A stretch of 64,000 bases of DNA from Nocardia higoensis NBRC 100133 (GTDB taxonomy: Bacteria; Actinomycetota; Actinomycetes; Mycobacteriales; Mycobacteriaceae). A program made the position numbers and the translations under genes. The DNA lies in the NCBI RefSeq assembly GCF_000308595.1, contig NZ_BAGA01000098.1, positions 38,385-102,384 on the forward strand, written 5' to 3'. Positions 52,546-60,260 of this stretch are shown here, one piece after another. Below the pieces are notes generated by a model. The model ran no database searches. It saw nothing but the letters and a program-made list of their open reading frames with translations, and was not told where the DNA came from. Within the stretch, counting starts at the first letter, position 1. Each line of letters begins with the position of its first letter.

Positions 52546-52611
52546 GCGCTGGTCCGCCGGCTGCCCTCGTGCGATGGGCCCTCGTCGGCGCAAGGGCGCG
52601 GGCGCCGGAGG

Positions 52612-55284
52612 CTAGGCCGTATGCGACCAGTGCATACGCGCCGACGGCGCCACACCGGGGGCGACCAGCAGCCTGCCGTCGGGTTCACGCCTGCACGAGG
52701 CGACCGCGACATGGCACGGCCGGGGCAGCTCCGCCGGTATGGTGACGCCGCCGTCGATCTGATACCGCATGTTCGTGACCTTCCAGGCGCGCACGCCGGG
52801 CTCGTCATGGGTCAGCGGCGGCCGATCCGCCCGCACCACCACCATCACCTCGGTGATCCCGGCGGGCCAGTCGAAGACCAGCAGTCCGCCGTGCTCGGCC
52901 AGACGAGCGACGACGGGAATACCGCCCGGCATCGGATCGGCAGGGACATCCGGCCCTGCTGTCCCCGGATCCCCGCTGGATGTCTGCCCGGGCCCGGAAG
53001 CCCGCTGCCCGTCCTGCATCGGGACCGACGCGAAACCGGTATCCCAGCCGGCGTTCGCCCGCGCCGCGGGCGCGGCGTGTCCGTCGGCCGATGCGTGCTC
53101 TCCAGTCGTGGCCTGCCCGTGGGTCGCCTCGCGCGCACCGGTCACCGAAGGCCCACCGGTGGCCGGGTATCCACCGGTGGCCTTGTCTCCGCAGGCTGCG
53201 GCGTGCTCTCCGGCCGCATAACGCCCACCAGCCGCACCGTCCCTGCCCGCCGCAGCTCGCTCCCCGGCCGCACCATGCCCGCCGGCCGCACCGTGCCAGC
53301 CAGGGGCCGCATGGCCATCGGTCGCGGTTGATGTGGCGGCCCGCTCGACGGGTCGAGCCGGGCTCGACGTCTGTTGCGGCGGCACCGGGGTCGACGCCGT
53401 GGCGGGAGCGTCCTGGTCCGCCGGTGCGGGGCGCGCCCGGCGGGTGGCCGGGCGGGTGTAGTCGATGCGGGCGGTGGTCGTCGGCCCGGACGCGACCTCG
53501 GTCCGGGCGGCAGCCGGACGGGGCACGGCGTCGGAGCGGGCCGGTTCCGAATAGCGGCCGCCGATCGCCGTGGCGACGGCGTATACCGGGATGTCGCCCT
53601 CGGGAGCGCCGCCGTCTTCGATCTCGGTGGCGTGGGTCCGCCCGACGACGCGCCAGGAACCGTCCGGACGCAGGCAGGTGACGCGGTAGTCGGCGCGTTC
53701 GGCCGTCGGCGCCGACCAGGTCACCAGGACCGAGCCGTTGGGCAGCCGCCTGGTCGCGACACCGGTGGGGGTGGGTACCGGGGTGTCGGCCAGCTGGCGG
53801 GTCGCCGATTCGTGATCGGCGCAGCAGGCCAGCGCCTGGCTCAGCAGGCGGGCGCGCTCGACCGGGGAGGCCGCCGCGGCGGCGCCGACGAGCCGATCCG
53901 CTTCGGCTACAGCCCTTTTGGCCTCCGCGCCGAGCGCCTCGAGACCGACGTCGTAGCCGGTGGGCGGGGGGACGTCCGAGGCGGTGCGGCGCAACGTGTC
54001 GACCAGGTCGAGCACTTCGGCGTACCGGGTGGCCGCCCGGGCGGTAGCCGCGGCGCGCCACCAGGCCGCTGCCTCAGCCAGTACCCGTTCGACATCGTCT
54101 GCGACGGAACGGATCTGGGTGGTGCCGTCGCGATGGGCGTCGAGCATGCGCGCGTCGGCGATGTGCCGGGCCGCCTCCTGCGGGCGGCCCGCACGCAGGG
54201 CAGCGCGAGCGGCCTTCAGCGGCTCCATCCATTCCTGGCGTGCCCGAGCCGGGCTCGCGACCGGCGCAGGGGCAGGACCGGGCGGAGCATGGGGCGGTGG
54301 CATCCCCGGCCGCACCCTGGCCCCGAGCTCCCGCGCCAGTTCCTCCAGGACCATGACCGCACCGGACGAGTCGAGGCCCAGCTCGACGGCCTCCTCGTGC
54401 AGGAATTCGTAGTCGTCGCCCGCCAATTCGTCCTCGACGAGCACCGCGGCCCTGACCTTCGGCCGCAGCCGCTCGGCCACATCGGACACCACCGAGACCA
54501 CATATTCCTCGGCCGCATCGGCGCCGGGCTCGAGCAGATCCGCGACGTGCACCAGCAATTCGTCGAGCACCACCCGCATACGGCCCGGCGGCAGCTCCCT
54601 GGCCCGCGCGCGCAGGGCGTCCGCGCGCAGTCGGATCTCCTCGGTATCCCCTGCTCGGGTGGTATCGAGCCCGATCAAGGCCAGCAGGGTCGGGGTGGGC
54701 GGGCCGTCGACGAGCCTGGCCCATTCCGCGAGCAGGCGGCGGATCTGCCCGCGGCGCTCCTCGGTGAGCCGGGTGGGCGCGGGCCGGCCGGCGGCCGAGG
54801 CATCGGCCACGACCCGATGCCTGCGCAGCCGACCCGCCACTTCGGCGGCACTCAGCCCGCCCATCGCGCCGATCTCCTCCAGACCGGCGACCTTGCCCGC
54901 CGGGACGCCGCCGTGGCGCTCCACCAACCGGGCGATCGCCGCGTCGAGCATCGCGAACCGCTCCGCATCGCGCTCCTCGCGCTCGCGCCGGATCCGCAGG
55001 GCCTCGGCCCGGCGCGCGGAGCCGTCGAGCAGCAGATACGACAACCGTTCGTGGTTGTCCACCAGCAGCCCGACCAGCACCCGGTACTTGGGATGATCGC
55101 GCTGGCGCTGCCAGAACCCCCACACCTCGGTCACCCGGGCCGCCACCTCGGCGTCGGTGAGCGTCTCGGCCAGCTCGAGCGGCACGTCGTAGAGCTCGAA
55201 GGCGTCGGAGTGCTCGAGGCCGCCGCGGCGCTCGACCGCGGCCAGCACCCGCTTGCGGTAGTCGTTCGGATCGAAGGGCTGCAT
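52612..55284 (-). CDS. Fn3-like Hsp70-associated partner protein
   Basis: An 890-residue protein of no named family that I can recognise. Order: a compact N-terminal helical domain (about 1-85, DYRKRVLAAVERRGG...EVWGFWQRQRDHPKYRVLVGLLVDN); a long charged helical region to about 460; an Fn3-like beta domain at about 505-590 (PTGVATRRLPNGSVLVTWSAP...YAVATAIGGRYSEPA); a linker; 15 tandem hexapeptides at about 653-742; and a second beta domain at about 785-890. No signal or TM segment. It starts 5 bp after the Hsp70 stop, so it is translationally coupled and probably its client-recruiting or J-like partner. No HPD J-domain is present. Confidence 0.75.
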   Translation of the reverse strand: MQPFDPNDYRKRVLAAVERRGGLEHSDAFELYDVPLELAETLTDAEVAARVTEVWGFWQRQRDHPKYRVLVGLLVDNHERLSYLLLDGSARRAEALRIRREREERDAERFAMLDAAIARLVERHGGVPAGKVAGLEEIGAMGGLSAAEVAGRLRRHRVVADASAAGRPAPTRLTEERRGQIRRLLAEWARLVDGPPTPTLLALIGLDTTRAGDTEEIRLRADALRARARELPPGRMRVVLDELLVHVADLLEPGADAAEEYVVSVVSDVAERLRPKVRAAVLVEDELAGDDYEFLHEEAVELGLDSSGAVMVLEELARELGARVRPGMPPPHAPPGPAPAPVASPARARQEWMEPLKAARAALRAGRPQEAARHIADARMLDAHRDGTTQIRSVADDVERVLAEAAAWWRAAATARAATRYAEVLDLVDTLRRTASDVPPPTGYDVGLEALGAEAKRAVAEADRLVGAAAAASPVERARLLSQALACCADHESATRQLADTPVPTPTGVATRRLPNGSVLVTWSAPTAERADYRVTCLRPDGSWRVVGRTHATEIEDGGAPEGDIPVYAVATAIGGRYSEPARSDAVPRPAAARTEVASGPTTTARIDYTRPATRRARPAPADQDAPATASTPVPPQQTSSPARPVERAATSTATDGHAAPGWHGAAGGHGAAGERAAAGRDGAAGGRYAAGEHAAACGDKATGGYPATGGPSVTGAREATHGQATTGEHASADGHAAPAARANAGWDTGFASVPMQDGQRASGPGQTSSGDPGTAGPDVPADPMPGGIPVVARLAEHGGLLVFDWPAGITEVMVVVRADRPPLTHDEPGVRAWKVTNMRYQIDGGVTIPAELPRPCHVAVASCRREPDGRLLVAPGVAPSARMHWSHTA
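53059..53328 (-). repeat. 15 tandem hexapeptide (18-bp) repeats within the Fn3-like protein
   Basis: Fifteen in-frame units of six residues with rough consensus x-A-A/T-G-x-x: TATDGH, AAPGWH, GAAGGH, GAAGER, AAAGRD, GAAGGR, YAAGEH, AAACGD, KATGGY, PATGGP, SVTGAR, EATHGQ, ATTGEH, ASADGH, AAPAAR. The units have diverged at DNA level, so the array is old or under selection. Confidence 0.8.
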
Positions 55285-55289
55285 GTCGG

Positions 55290-56972
55290 TCAGAGGTCGC
55301 GCCGCCGGGAGCGCTGCAACTGCTCGAGTTCGCGCGCGACGTCCGCCTGCGACAGCGCGGCGCCGGTCTGCGCCGACAGGGCGAGCGGCATATCGGCGTC
55401 CACATGATGCGCGGTGACGTGCAGAACCCCGTCGAAGCCCATCTCGAAGGTCACCCGCACCTCGCTGCCCGCCGGGTAGCCGGGCGGAATACCGCGGATC
55501 CGGCCTTCCACCAGCACTTTGGTGTCCTCCGGCCGGATCGACTCGGCTTGGCCCTGCTGCTCGACGATGGTGAGCTCGATCTGATCCTGGTCGGCGCGCA
55601 CCGTGCCGAACGAGCGGCGCACCCGCACGGGCAATGTCTGATTGCGATGCACCAGCCAGGCCGCCGCCAGGCCGTAGTGCGAATCCAGTGCCAGCACACC
55701 GAAACCCCGCGAGACCACGGTGTCGACCTGGATCTCGAGCATGCGGCGAACCACACTCACCGGCTGCCCGAAGGAGGCGGCCACCCTGGCCACCGCCTGG
55801 TCGAGATCGACGGGCGCGGCCTCGGTCAGCGCGCCGCCGTCACGCAGCCTGCCCCTGGTCACCAGGTCGGCGACGACGAGCCGCTCCATCTCCAGCTTCT
55901 CGCCGTAGAGCGCCGCACCCCTGGCCACCGACAGATCGGGATCACGCAGCTCGCCGTGCAGCCCGAACTCCTCGAGCAGCGCACGCGCCACCATCGGCAT
56001 CCGGGACGAACCGCCCACCAGCAGCAACCGGTCGACCTGCGCGACACCGCGTTTGGCTGCCTCGGCCAGGCAGTCGCGGGTGAGGTCGACGGTGCGGCGC
56101 ATGAGCGAGCCGGTCATCGCCTCGAGTTCGGCGCGCGTCAGGGTGATCACCGAGCGACGGCCGTCGTGCGCGACGACCACTTCGGTGCTCTCGGCATCGC
56201 TGAGATCGTGCTTGGCACGTTCGGCGGCGAGCACCAACATCTGGGAACCGGCCGAATCGTCCAGCGGGTCCTCGGCGTCGGGATGCTCGGCGCAGAACCG
56301 CTGCGACAACTGCAGGGCGATGCGCTCGTCCCAGTCGGCCCCGCCGAGTTGGTGATCACCTTCCACGGCGAGCACCGAGATGCGGCGGTCGGCGAGTTCT
56401 ATGACGGTGGCGTCGAAAGTGCCGCCGCCGAGGTCGTAGACGAGCACCGTCTCCCTGGCGCCGGACTTGCCGATGTCGATGCTGCCGTCGAGCTTGCCGA
56501 AGCCGTAGGAGAAGGCGGCGGCGATCGGCTCGGACAGCACGCCCGCGACGTCGAAGCCGGCATAGGTGCCCGCCTGGATGGTCGCCTTGCGCTCTTCGTC
56601 GCCGAAGTAGGCGGGCACGGTGATGACCGCGCGCCGCACCGGTTCGCCACCGGAGAACTCCGCGTCGGCGGCCAGGCTCTTGAGGATCAGCGCCGAGACC
56701 GCGGGGGCGGACCACATCTGACCGTGCGCGGTGAAGCGCCAGTCCGCGTCGCCCATGCGGCGCTTGACCAGCGCGCACACGTGCTCGGGGTCAAGCCGGG
56801 CCTGGCGCCGGGCACCCTCGCCGACGAGATGATCGAATGCGGATGCGAACAGCACGACAGAAGGAACCGTCGGTTCCCCGTTCATGCCGATCAGCACTTC
56901 GGGCCGGCCGTCGGCGTCGATCCGCGCGATTGCCGAGTTCGTTGTGCCCAGGTCGATGCCGTAGACCCCCAT
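55290..56972 (-). CDS. Hsp70-family chaperone without obvious lid domain
   Basis: A 560-residue Hsp70. The ATPase domain has phosphate 1 GIDLGTTNSAI (residues 4-14), phosphate 2 VYDLGGGTFDAT, and the adenosine motif LLVGGSSRMPMVARAL. About 60 extra residues (LVTRGRLRDGGALTEAAPVD...) separate it from a SBD-beta-like part (QVDTVVSRGFGVLALDS...GFDGVLHVTAHHVD). Only about 30 residues follow, too few for a DnaK alpha-lid. The usual hydrophobic linker is not evident. ATG 56972 has no ribosome site but a -10 at 8 bp, so it is probably leaderless. It is followed by the Fn3-like gene and faces the GrpE-like gene. Distinct from the housekeeping DnaK. Confidence 0.88.
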   Translation of the reverse strand: MGVYGIDLGTTNSAIARIDADGRPEVLIGMNGEPTVPSVVLFASAFDHLVGEGARRQARLDPEHVCALVKRRMGDADWRFTAHGQMWSAPAVSALILKSLAADAEFSGGEPVRRAVITVPAYFGDEERKATIQAGTYAGFDVAGVLSEPIAAAFSYGFGKLDGSIDIGKSGARETVLVYDLGGGTFDATVIELADRRISVLAVEGDHQLGGADWDERIALQLSQRFCAEHPDAEDPLDDSAGSQMLVLAAERAKHDLSDAESTEVVVAHDGRRSVITLTRAELEAMTGSLMRRTVDLTRDCLAEAAKRGVAQVDRLLLVGGSSRMPMVARALLEEFGLHGELRDPDLSVARGAALYGEKLEMERLVVADLVTRGRLRDGGALTEAAPVDLDQAVARVAASFGQPVSVVRRMLEIQVDTVVSRGFGVLALDSHYGLAAAWLVHRNQTLPVRVRRSFGTVRADQDQIELTIVEQQGQAESIRPEDTKVLVEGRIRGIPPGYPAGSEVRVTFEMGFDGVLHVTAHHVDADMPLALSAQTGAALSQADVARELEQLQRSRRRDL

Positions 56973-56980
56973 GTGTGGTG

Positions 56981-57003
56981 ATGCTAGCAGTACCCGCCGA
57001 CAG
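56981..57003 (-). promoter_or_regulatory. Leaderless promoter of the Hsp70 operon, PafBC-like
   Basis: Minus strand: CTGTCGGCG (56995-57003), 8 bp, TAGCAT (56981-56986), then 8 bp to ATG 56972. The -10 fits TAnnnT. The upstream part matches the RecA-NDp box at 7 of 9 positions with exact spacing. As a plain -10 it is good; the DNA-damage link is speculative. Confidence 0.45.
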
Positions 57004-57061
57004 TCCCGACGGCCTCACCGCGCGAATTCCACTGCCCCCGCGACGATTCGCCCGGCCGGGC

Positions 57062-57067
57062 TATGGT
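57062..57067 (+). promoter_or_regulatory. -10 element for leaderless grpE-like gene
   Basis: TATGGT (TAnnnT), 6 bp before ATG 57074; no ribosome site. It shares the 101-bp divergent region with the Hsp70 operon promoter. Confidence 0.45.
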
Positions 57068-57073
57068 GCCCCC

Positions 57074-57706
57074 ATGACGGAACCCGGGCAGCGCACCGAA
57101 GACGCGCGCGACCGCACTCCTGAACAGGGGGAATCCACCATCGACAGCGAAAACCGAACCAACACCGCGCCCGAGCCCCGGACCGACGTGGTCCCCGGCA
57201 ACGGAGCAGAACCGGAGTCCGGCACCCGCGCAACGGACGACACCGCGGCGGCCCTGGCGAAGCTGGCCGAGCGCGTCGAGGATCTGTCCCGCATCGTCGC
57301 CCGGCAGGCCGCCACGATCGAGCGGCTGGCCGACGAGGCGAAGGCGCGCGACCGCAGGGCCCGCGCGGGCGCCGATCTGCCGTTGGTCACCGAACTGTTC
57401 GCCCTGCACGGCGATACGGTCACCTGCGCGCGCACGGCCGAATCCGATCGCGACCGCGGCGCGTTCACCGCGCTGGCGAGCCGGTTGGAACGACTTCTCA
57501 CCGGCCGGGGCGCCGCTCTCGTCGCCCCGGCTCCGGGTGCCGCTTTCGACGCGCGCACGATGTCGGCCACCGACGTGGTGAGCACCACCGACGCCGCGGC
57601 GGACCGCACGGTGGACGCGCTGCTCGCGCCCGGTCTACAGGTCGGTGACCGCTCGGTCCGGCCGGCGAGTGTGGTGGTCCGCCGCCACCGGCCCGCCGCG
57701 ACCTAG
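57074..57706 (+). CDS. GrpE-like nucleotide exchange factor
   Basis: A 210-residue protein. Residues 1-55 are polar and disordered. A coiled coil follows at about 58-95 (AALAKLAERVEDLSRIVARQAATIERLADEAK). Next comes a short helical segment (LASRLERLLTGRGAALV) and then a C-terminal stretch with the GrpE beta-wing layout: PGAAFDARTMSATDVV, then DALLAPGLQVGDRSVRPASVVVRR, comparable to FDPNxHEAV...GYKLxxRVLRPAxVxV of GrpE. It faces the Hsp70 gene, so it is the probable exchange factor of that chaperone rather than of DnaK. Confidence 0.75.
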   Translation: MTEPGQRTEDARDRTPEQGESTIDSENRTNTAPEPRTDVVPGNGAEPESGTRATDDTAAALAKLAERVEDLSRIVARQAATIERLADEAKARDRRARAGADLPLVTELFALHGDTVTCARTAESDRDRGAFTALASRLERLLTGRGAALVAPAPGAAFDARTMSATDVVSTTDAAADRTVDALLAPGLQVGDRSVRPASVVVRRHRPAAT

Positions 57707-57734
57707 CGGCGCGGGCGGCCGGCGGACCGGCGGA

Positions 57735-58652
57735 TCATGAGGACCGCAAGAACTTCCCGGTGATCCCCGCGACGATGCGCAGCACGCCGCGCGCCGCCAT
57801 CGGGAAGAACGCCGCGCGCATGAACTCGAAGTAGTTCGGGTTGTAGCGCGCGACATAGGAGATCGAGGCGTCCAGCGATTCGACCTGATGCCACCAGAAC
57901 ATCGGGATGTAGAGGACGTCGCCGGAATCCAGGACCACGTCGTAGGACTCGGCCTCGCGCAGACGGGGCAGTGCGGCGGTGTCCGGATCGAACTCGTCGG
58001 GCAGTCCGGTGTACGGGTCGTCGACCTTCAGCGGCACCCGGCCGTACACATTGCGGTACTCGTCCGGCGGAAAGAGCCGGACCCGCTTGCGGCCGTGCAG
58101 CTGGATGAGCAGGCCGTGCCAGGGGTCGTTGTGCAGCGGGGTGAGATTGCCCGCCTGTCCCATCCACACACTGCTGGCCGCGGTGCTCTGGGTGCGGCTG
58201 CCGACGGTGGCGGGCAACTGCTCGGCCAGCGGCCGCGGGTTGGCGGCGGCACGCGAGTAGTACTTCTTGTCCGGCCGCGGGGTGTCGAAGACCGCGTCGA
58301 TCACGTCGCCGTATTCGAGCAACTCCACCGGCGAGGTCTCCTGGGTGAAGACATTCGTGGTGCTCGTCAGCGCGTACACCTTCTCGGTGCGGTACTTCTC
58401 ACGCAGCCGCTGCGGCTGGTAGTCCTCGAACACCGGCCAGCCGCCCGCCACCTCGCGGATGACGACCGGGGTCTTGCGGTCGAAGACCTCGGCCAGTTCC
58501 AGATCCGGATGCGCGGGAACCGGCCTGCCCGCCGTTCCGCCCTTGCGCGGCCGCACCCGATCACGCACCGAACGCGCCACATACAGTGCGAAACTGGCGC
58601 CGAGAATCGGTGCCAATGTCAACGGCCGCTCGTCGTACCCCTTGTCCGTCAT
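57735..58652 (-). CDS. JmjC-like cupin protein (putative Fe(II)/2-oxoglutarate hydroxylase)
   Basis: A 305-residue protein with a cupin_8/JmjC-like fold. The N-terminus has a hydrophobic stretch near residues 13-25. Family parts: PVVIREVAGGWPVFEDY, MGQAGNLTPLHNDPWHGLLIQLHGRKRVRLFPP with the HxD iron ligands, and SGDVLYIPMFWWHQVESLD with the distal His. Such enzymes hydroxylate protein or small-molecule targets. ATG 58652 is preceded by GGAAGTGGTGAG. It is convergent with the grpE-like gene; substrate unknown. Confidence 0.87.
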   Translation of the reverse strand: MTDKGYDERPLTLAPILGASFALYVARSVRDRVRPRKGGTAGRPVPAHPDLELAEVFDRKTPVVIREVAGGWPVFEDYQPQRLREKYRTEKVYALTSTTNVFTQETSPVELLEYGDVIDAVFDTPRPDKKYYSRAAANPRPLAEQLPATVGSRTQSTAASSVWMGQAGNLTPLHNDPWHGLLIQLHGRKRVRLFPPDEYRNVYGRVPLKVDDPYTGLPDEFDPDTAALPRLREAESYDVVLDSGDVLYIPMFWWHQVESLDASISYVARYNPNYFEFMRAAFFPMAARGVLRIVAGITGKFLRSS

Positions 58653-58794
58653 CTCACCACTTCCGCGTAGACACGTCGCACCGCGCCCGATCGAGCGCGG
58701 TCTTCTCCTCACGGTATCGCTGCTGACTGTCTCAATCGATACAACAGAAATGGTGTCTGTACAGCGAGAATCGGCAAAGCGACGCGATAGCGCG

Positions 58795-58815
58795 GCGCGG
58801 CGGTACCGGCCGCGC
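58795..58815 (-). terminator. Possible terminator downstream of MATE gene
   Basis: GCGCGGC / GCCGCGC with a 7-nt loop, 9 bp after the MATE gene stop. Confidence 0.45.
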
Positions 58816-58823
58816 ACAGTGAT

Positions 58824-60242
58824 TCAGGACCGTGCGCCCGCCTTCGCGGGCACCTCCGCGCCGACCCGGAGCCAACCGCCGGACACCGTGCGCCCACAGA
58901 CCGCGGCCAACCGCAGCACCATGAAAATGCCCAGGCCCGACCAGATCCCGGCGATCCCCCAGTCGAATGCCAACGACAACCAGATGACCGGCAGGAATCC
59001 GGCGACCGCCGCCGCGAGCGTGGCGTTGCGCAGAAAGGCGGCGTCGCCCGCGCCCAGCAGCACCCCGTCGAGCGCGAATACGACGCCGGCGACGGGAATG
59101 AGGGCGACGAAGAACCACCATGCCACCGAAGTCCGGTCCAGCACATCCGCGTCCGTGGTGAACAGCGTGGGGATCACCGCGTAGCCCGCCGCGAACACCA
59201 CGGCCAGCACCAGCGCGAACACTTCCGACCACCGGGTGACCCGACCGGCAAGACGCTTCGCTCCGGCCGCGTCTCCGCCACCCAAGGCCGCGCCGACGAG
59301 AGTCTGCGCGGCGATGGCAAGGGCGTCCAGGGCGAGCGCGAGGAAGCTCCACAGCTGCAGCACCAATTGGTGTGCCGCCACCGAAGCCGCGCCGAACCGG
59401 GCCGCGACCGCCGCGGCCGAGACGAAACATGCCTGAAAGGACAGGCTGCGCAGGATCAGATCCCGGCCGAGCACGAGTTGGGCGCGCATCATCGGCCAGT
59501 GCGGTGCCCGCGCGACCTGTTCGCGCGCGAGCGCGGAGAGGAACAGCGCGGCGGTGACCACCTGCCCGGCGACATTCGCCACCGCCGACCCCGCCAATTC
59601 CATTCGCGGGGCGCCCAACAGCCCGTGCACCAGCACCGGGCACAGCACCGCCGAGCAGCCCAGGCCCGCCACCACGAAGACCAGCGGGCGGCGTGTCTGC
59701 TGCACGCCGCGCATCCATCCGTTGCCCGCCATGGCGATGAGGATCAGCGGCACACCGAACAACGCGATCCGCAGCCAGGGCAGCGCCTCGGCCGCCACCG
59801 CGCCGCCACCGGCGATCACGTCGGCCACCGGGCGGGCCGCCGCCTGCATCACCGCCAGGATCGACAGTCCTGCGCCGATCGCCAGCCAGGTCGCCTGAAC
59901 GCCCTCCGCCACGGCCCCGTTCCGATCGCCGGCACCGTGCCTGCGCGCGGAACGCGCGGTGGTGCCGTAGGACAGGAAGGTCAGCTGCGTGCTCACCTGC
60001 GCGAGAATCAATCCGCCGACCGCGAGTCCCGCGAGTGCGAGCGCCCCGAGACGACCGACCACCGCCAGATCGAACAACAGGTAGAGCGGCTCGGCCACGA
60101 GCACGCCCAGCGTCGGCACGGCCAGGCCGAGAATGCGGCGCGGCCCCGCGGCGGCCGGGTCGGCGATCGCGTCCTCGCGACTGTGCTTCGGTGCGGTCGC
60201 CGAGGAAGGCTCCCCGGACGACGGTCCTTGCGGCGAGTTCAC
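58824..60242 (-). CDS. dinF: MATE-family efflux transporter (DinF-like, Rv2836c-like)
   Basis: A 472-residue antiporter of the MATE/DinF group with 12 predicted helices; multidrug or oxidant export is the known family role. The N-terminal 35 residues are hydrophilic; then ILGLAVPTLGVLVAEPLYLLFDLAVVGRLG opens the first repeat. The second repeat has RSLSFQACFVSAAAVAARFGAASVAAHQLVLQLW. GTG 60242 is used, 18 bp after the nrnA stop. It follows rbfA-nrnA as in mycobacteria. Confidence 0.92.
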   Translation of the reverse strand: MNSPQGPSSGEPSSATAPKHSREDAIADPAAAGPRRILGLAVPTLGVLVAEPLYLLFDLAVVGRLGALALAGLAVGGLILAQVSTQLTFLSYGTTARSARRHGAGDRNGAVAEGVQATWLAIGAGLSILAVMQAAARPVADVIAGGGAVAAEALPWLRIALFGVPLILIAMAGNGWMRGVQQTRRPLVFVVAGLGCSAVLCPVLVHGLLGAPRMELAGSAVANVAGQVVTAALFLSALAREQVARAPHWPMMRAQLVLGRDLILRSLSFQACFVSAAAVAARFGAASVAAHQLVLQLWSFLALALDALAIAAQTLVGAALGGGDAAGAKRLAGRVTRWSEVFALVLAVVFAAGYAVIPTLFTTDADVLDRTSVAWWFFVALIPVAGVVFALDGVLLGAGDAAFLRNATLAAAVAGFLPVIWLSLAFDWGIAGIWSGLGIFMVLRLAAVCGRTVSGGWLRVGAEVPAKAGARS

Positions 60243-60260
60243 GGTCGAGTACGCCCTCGC

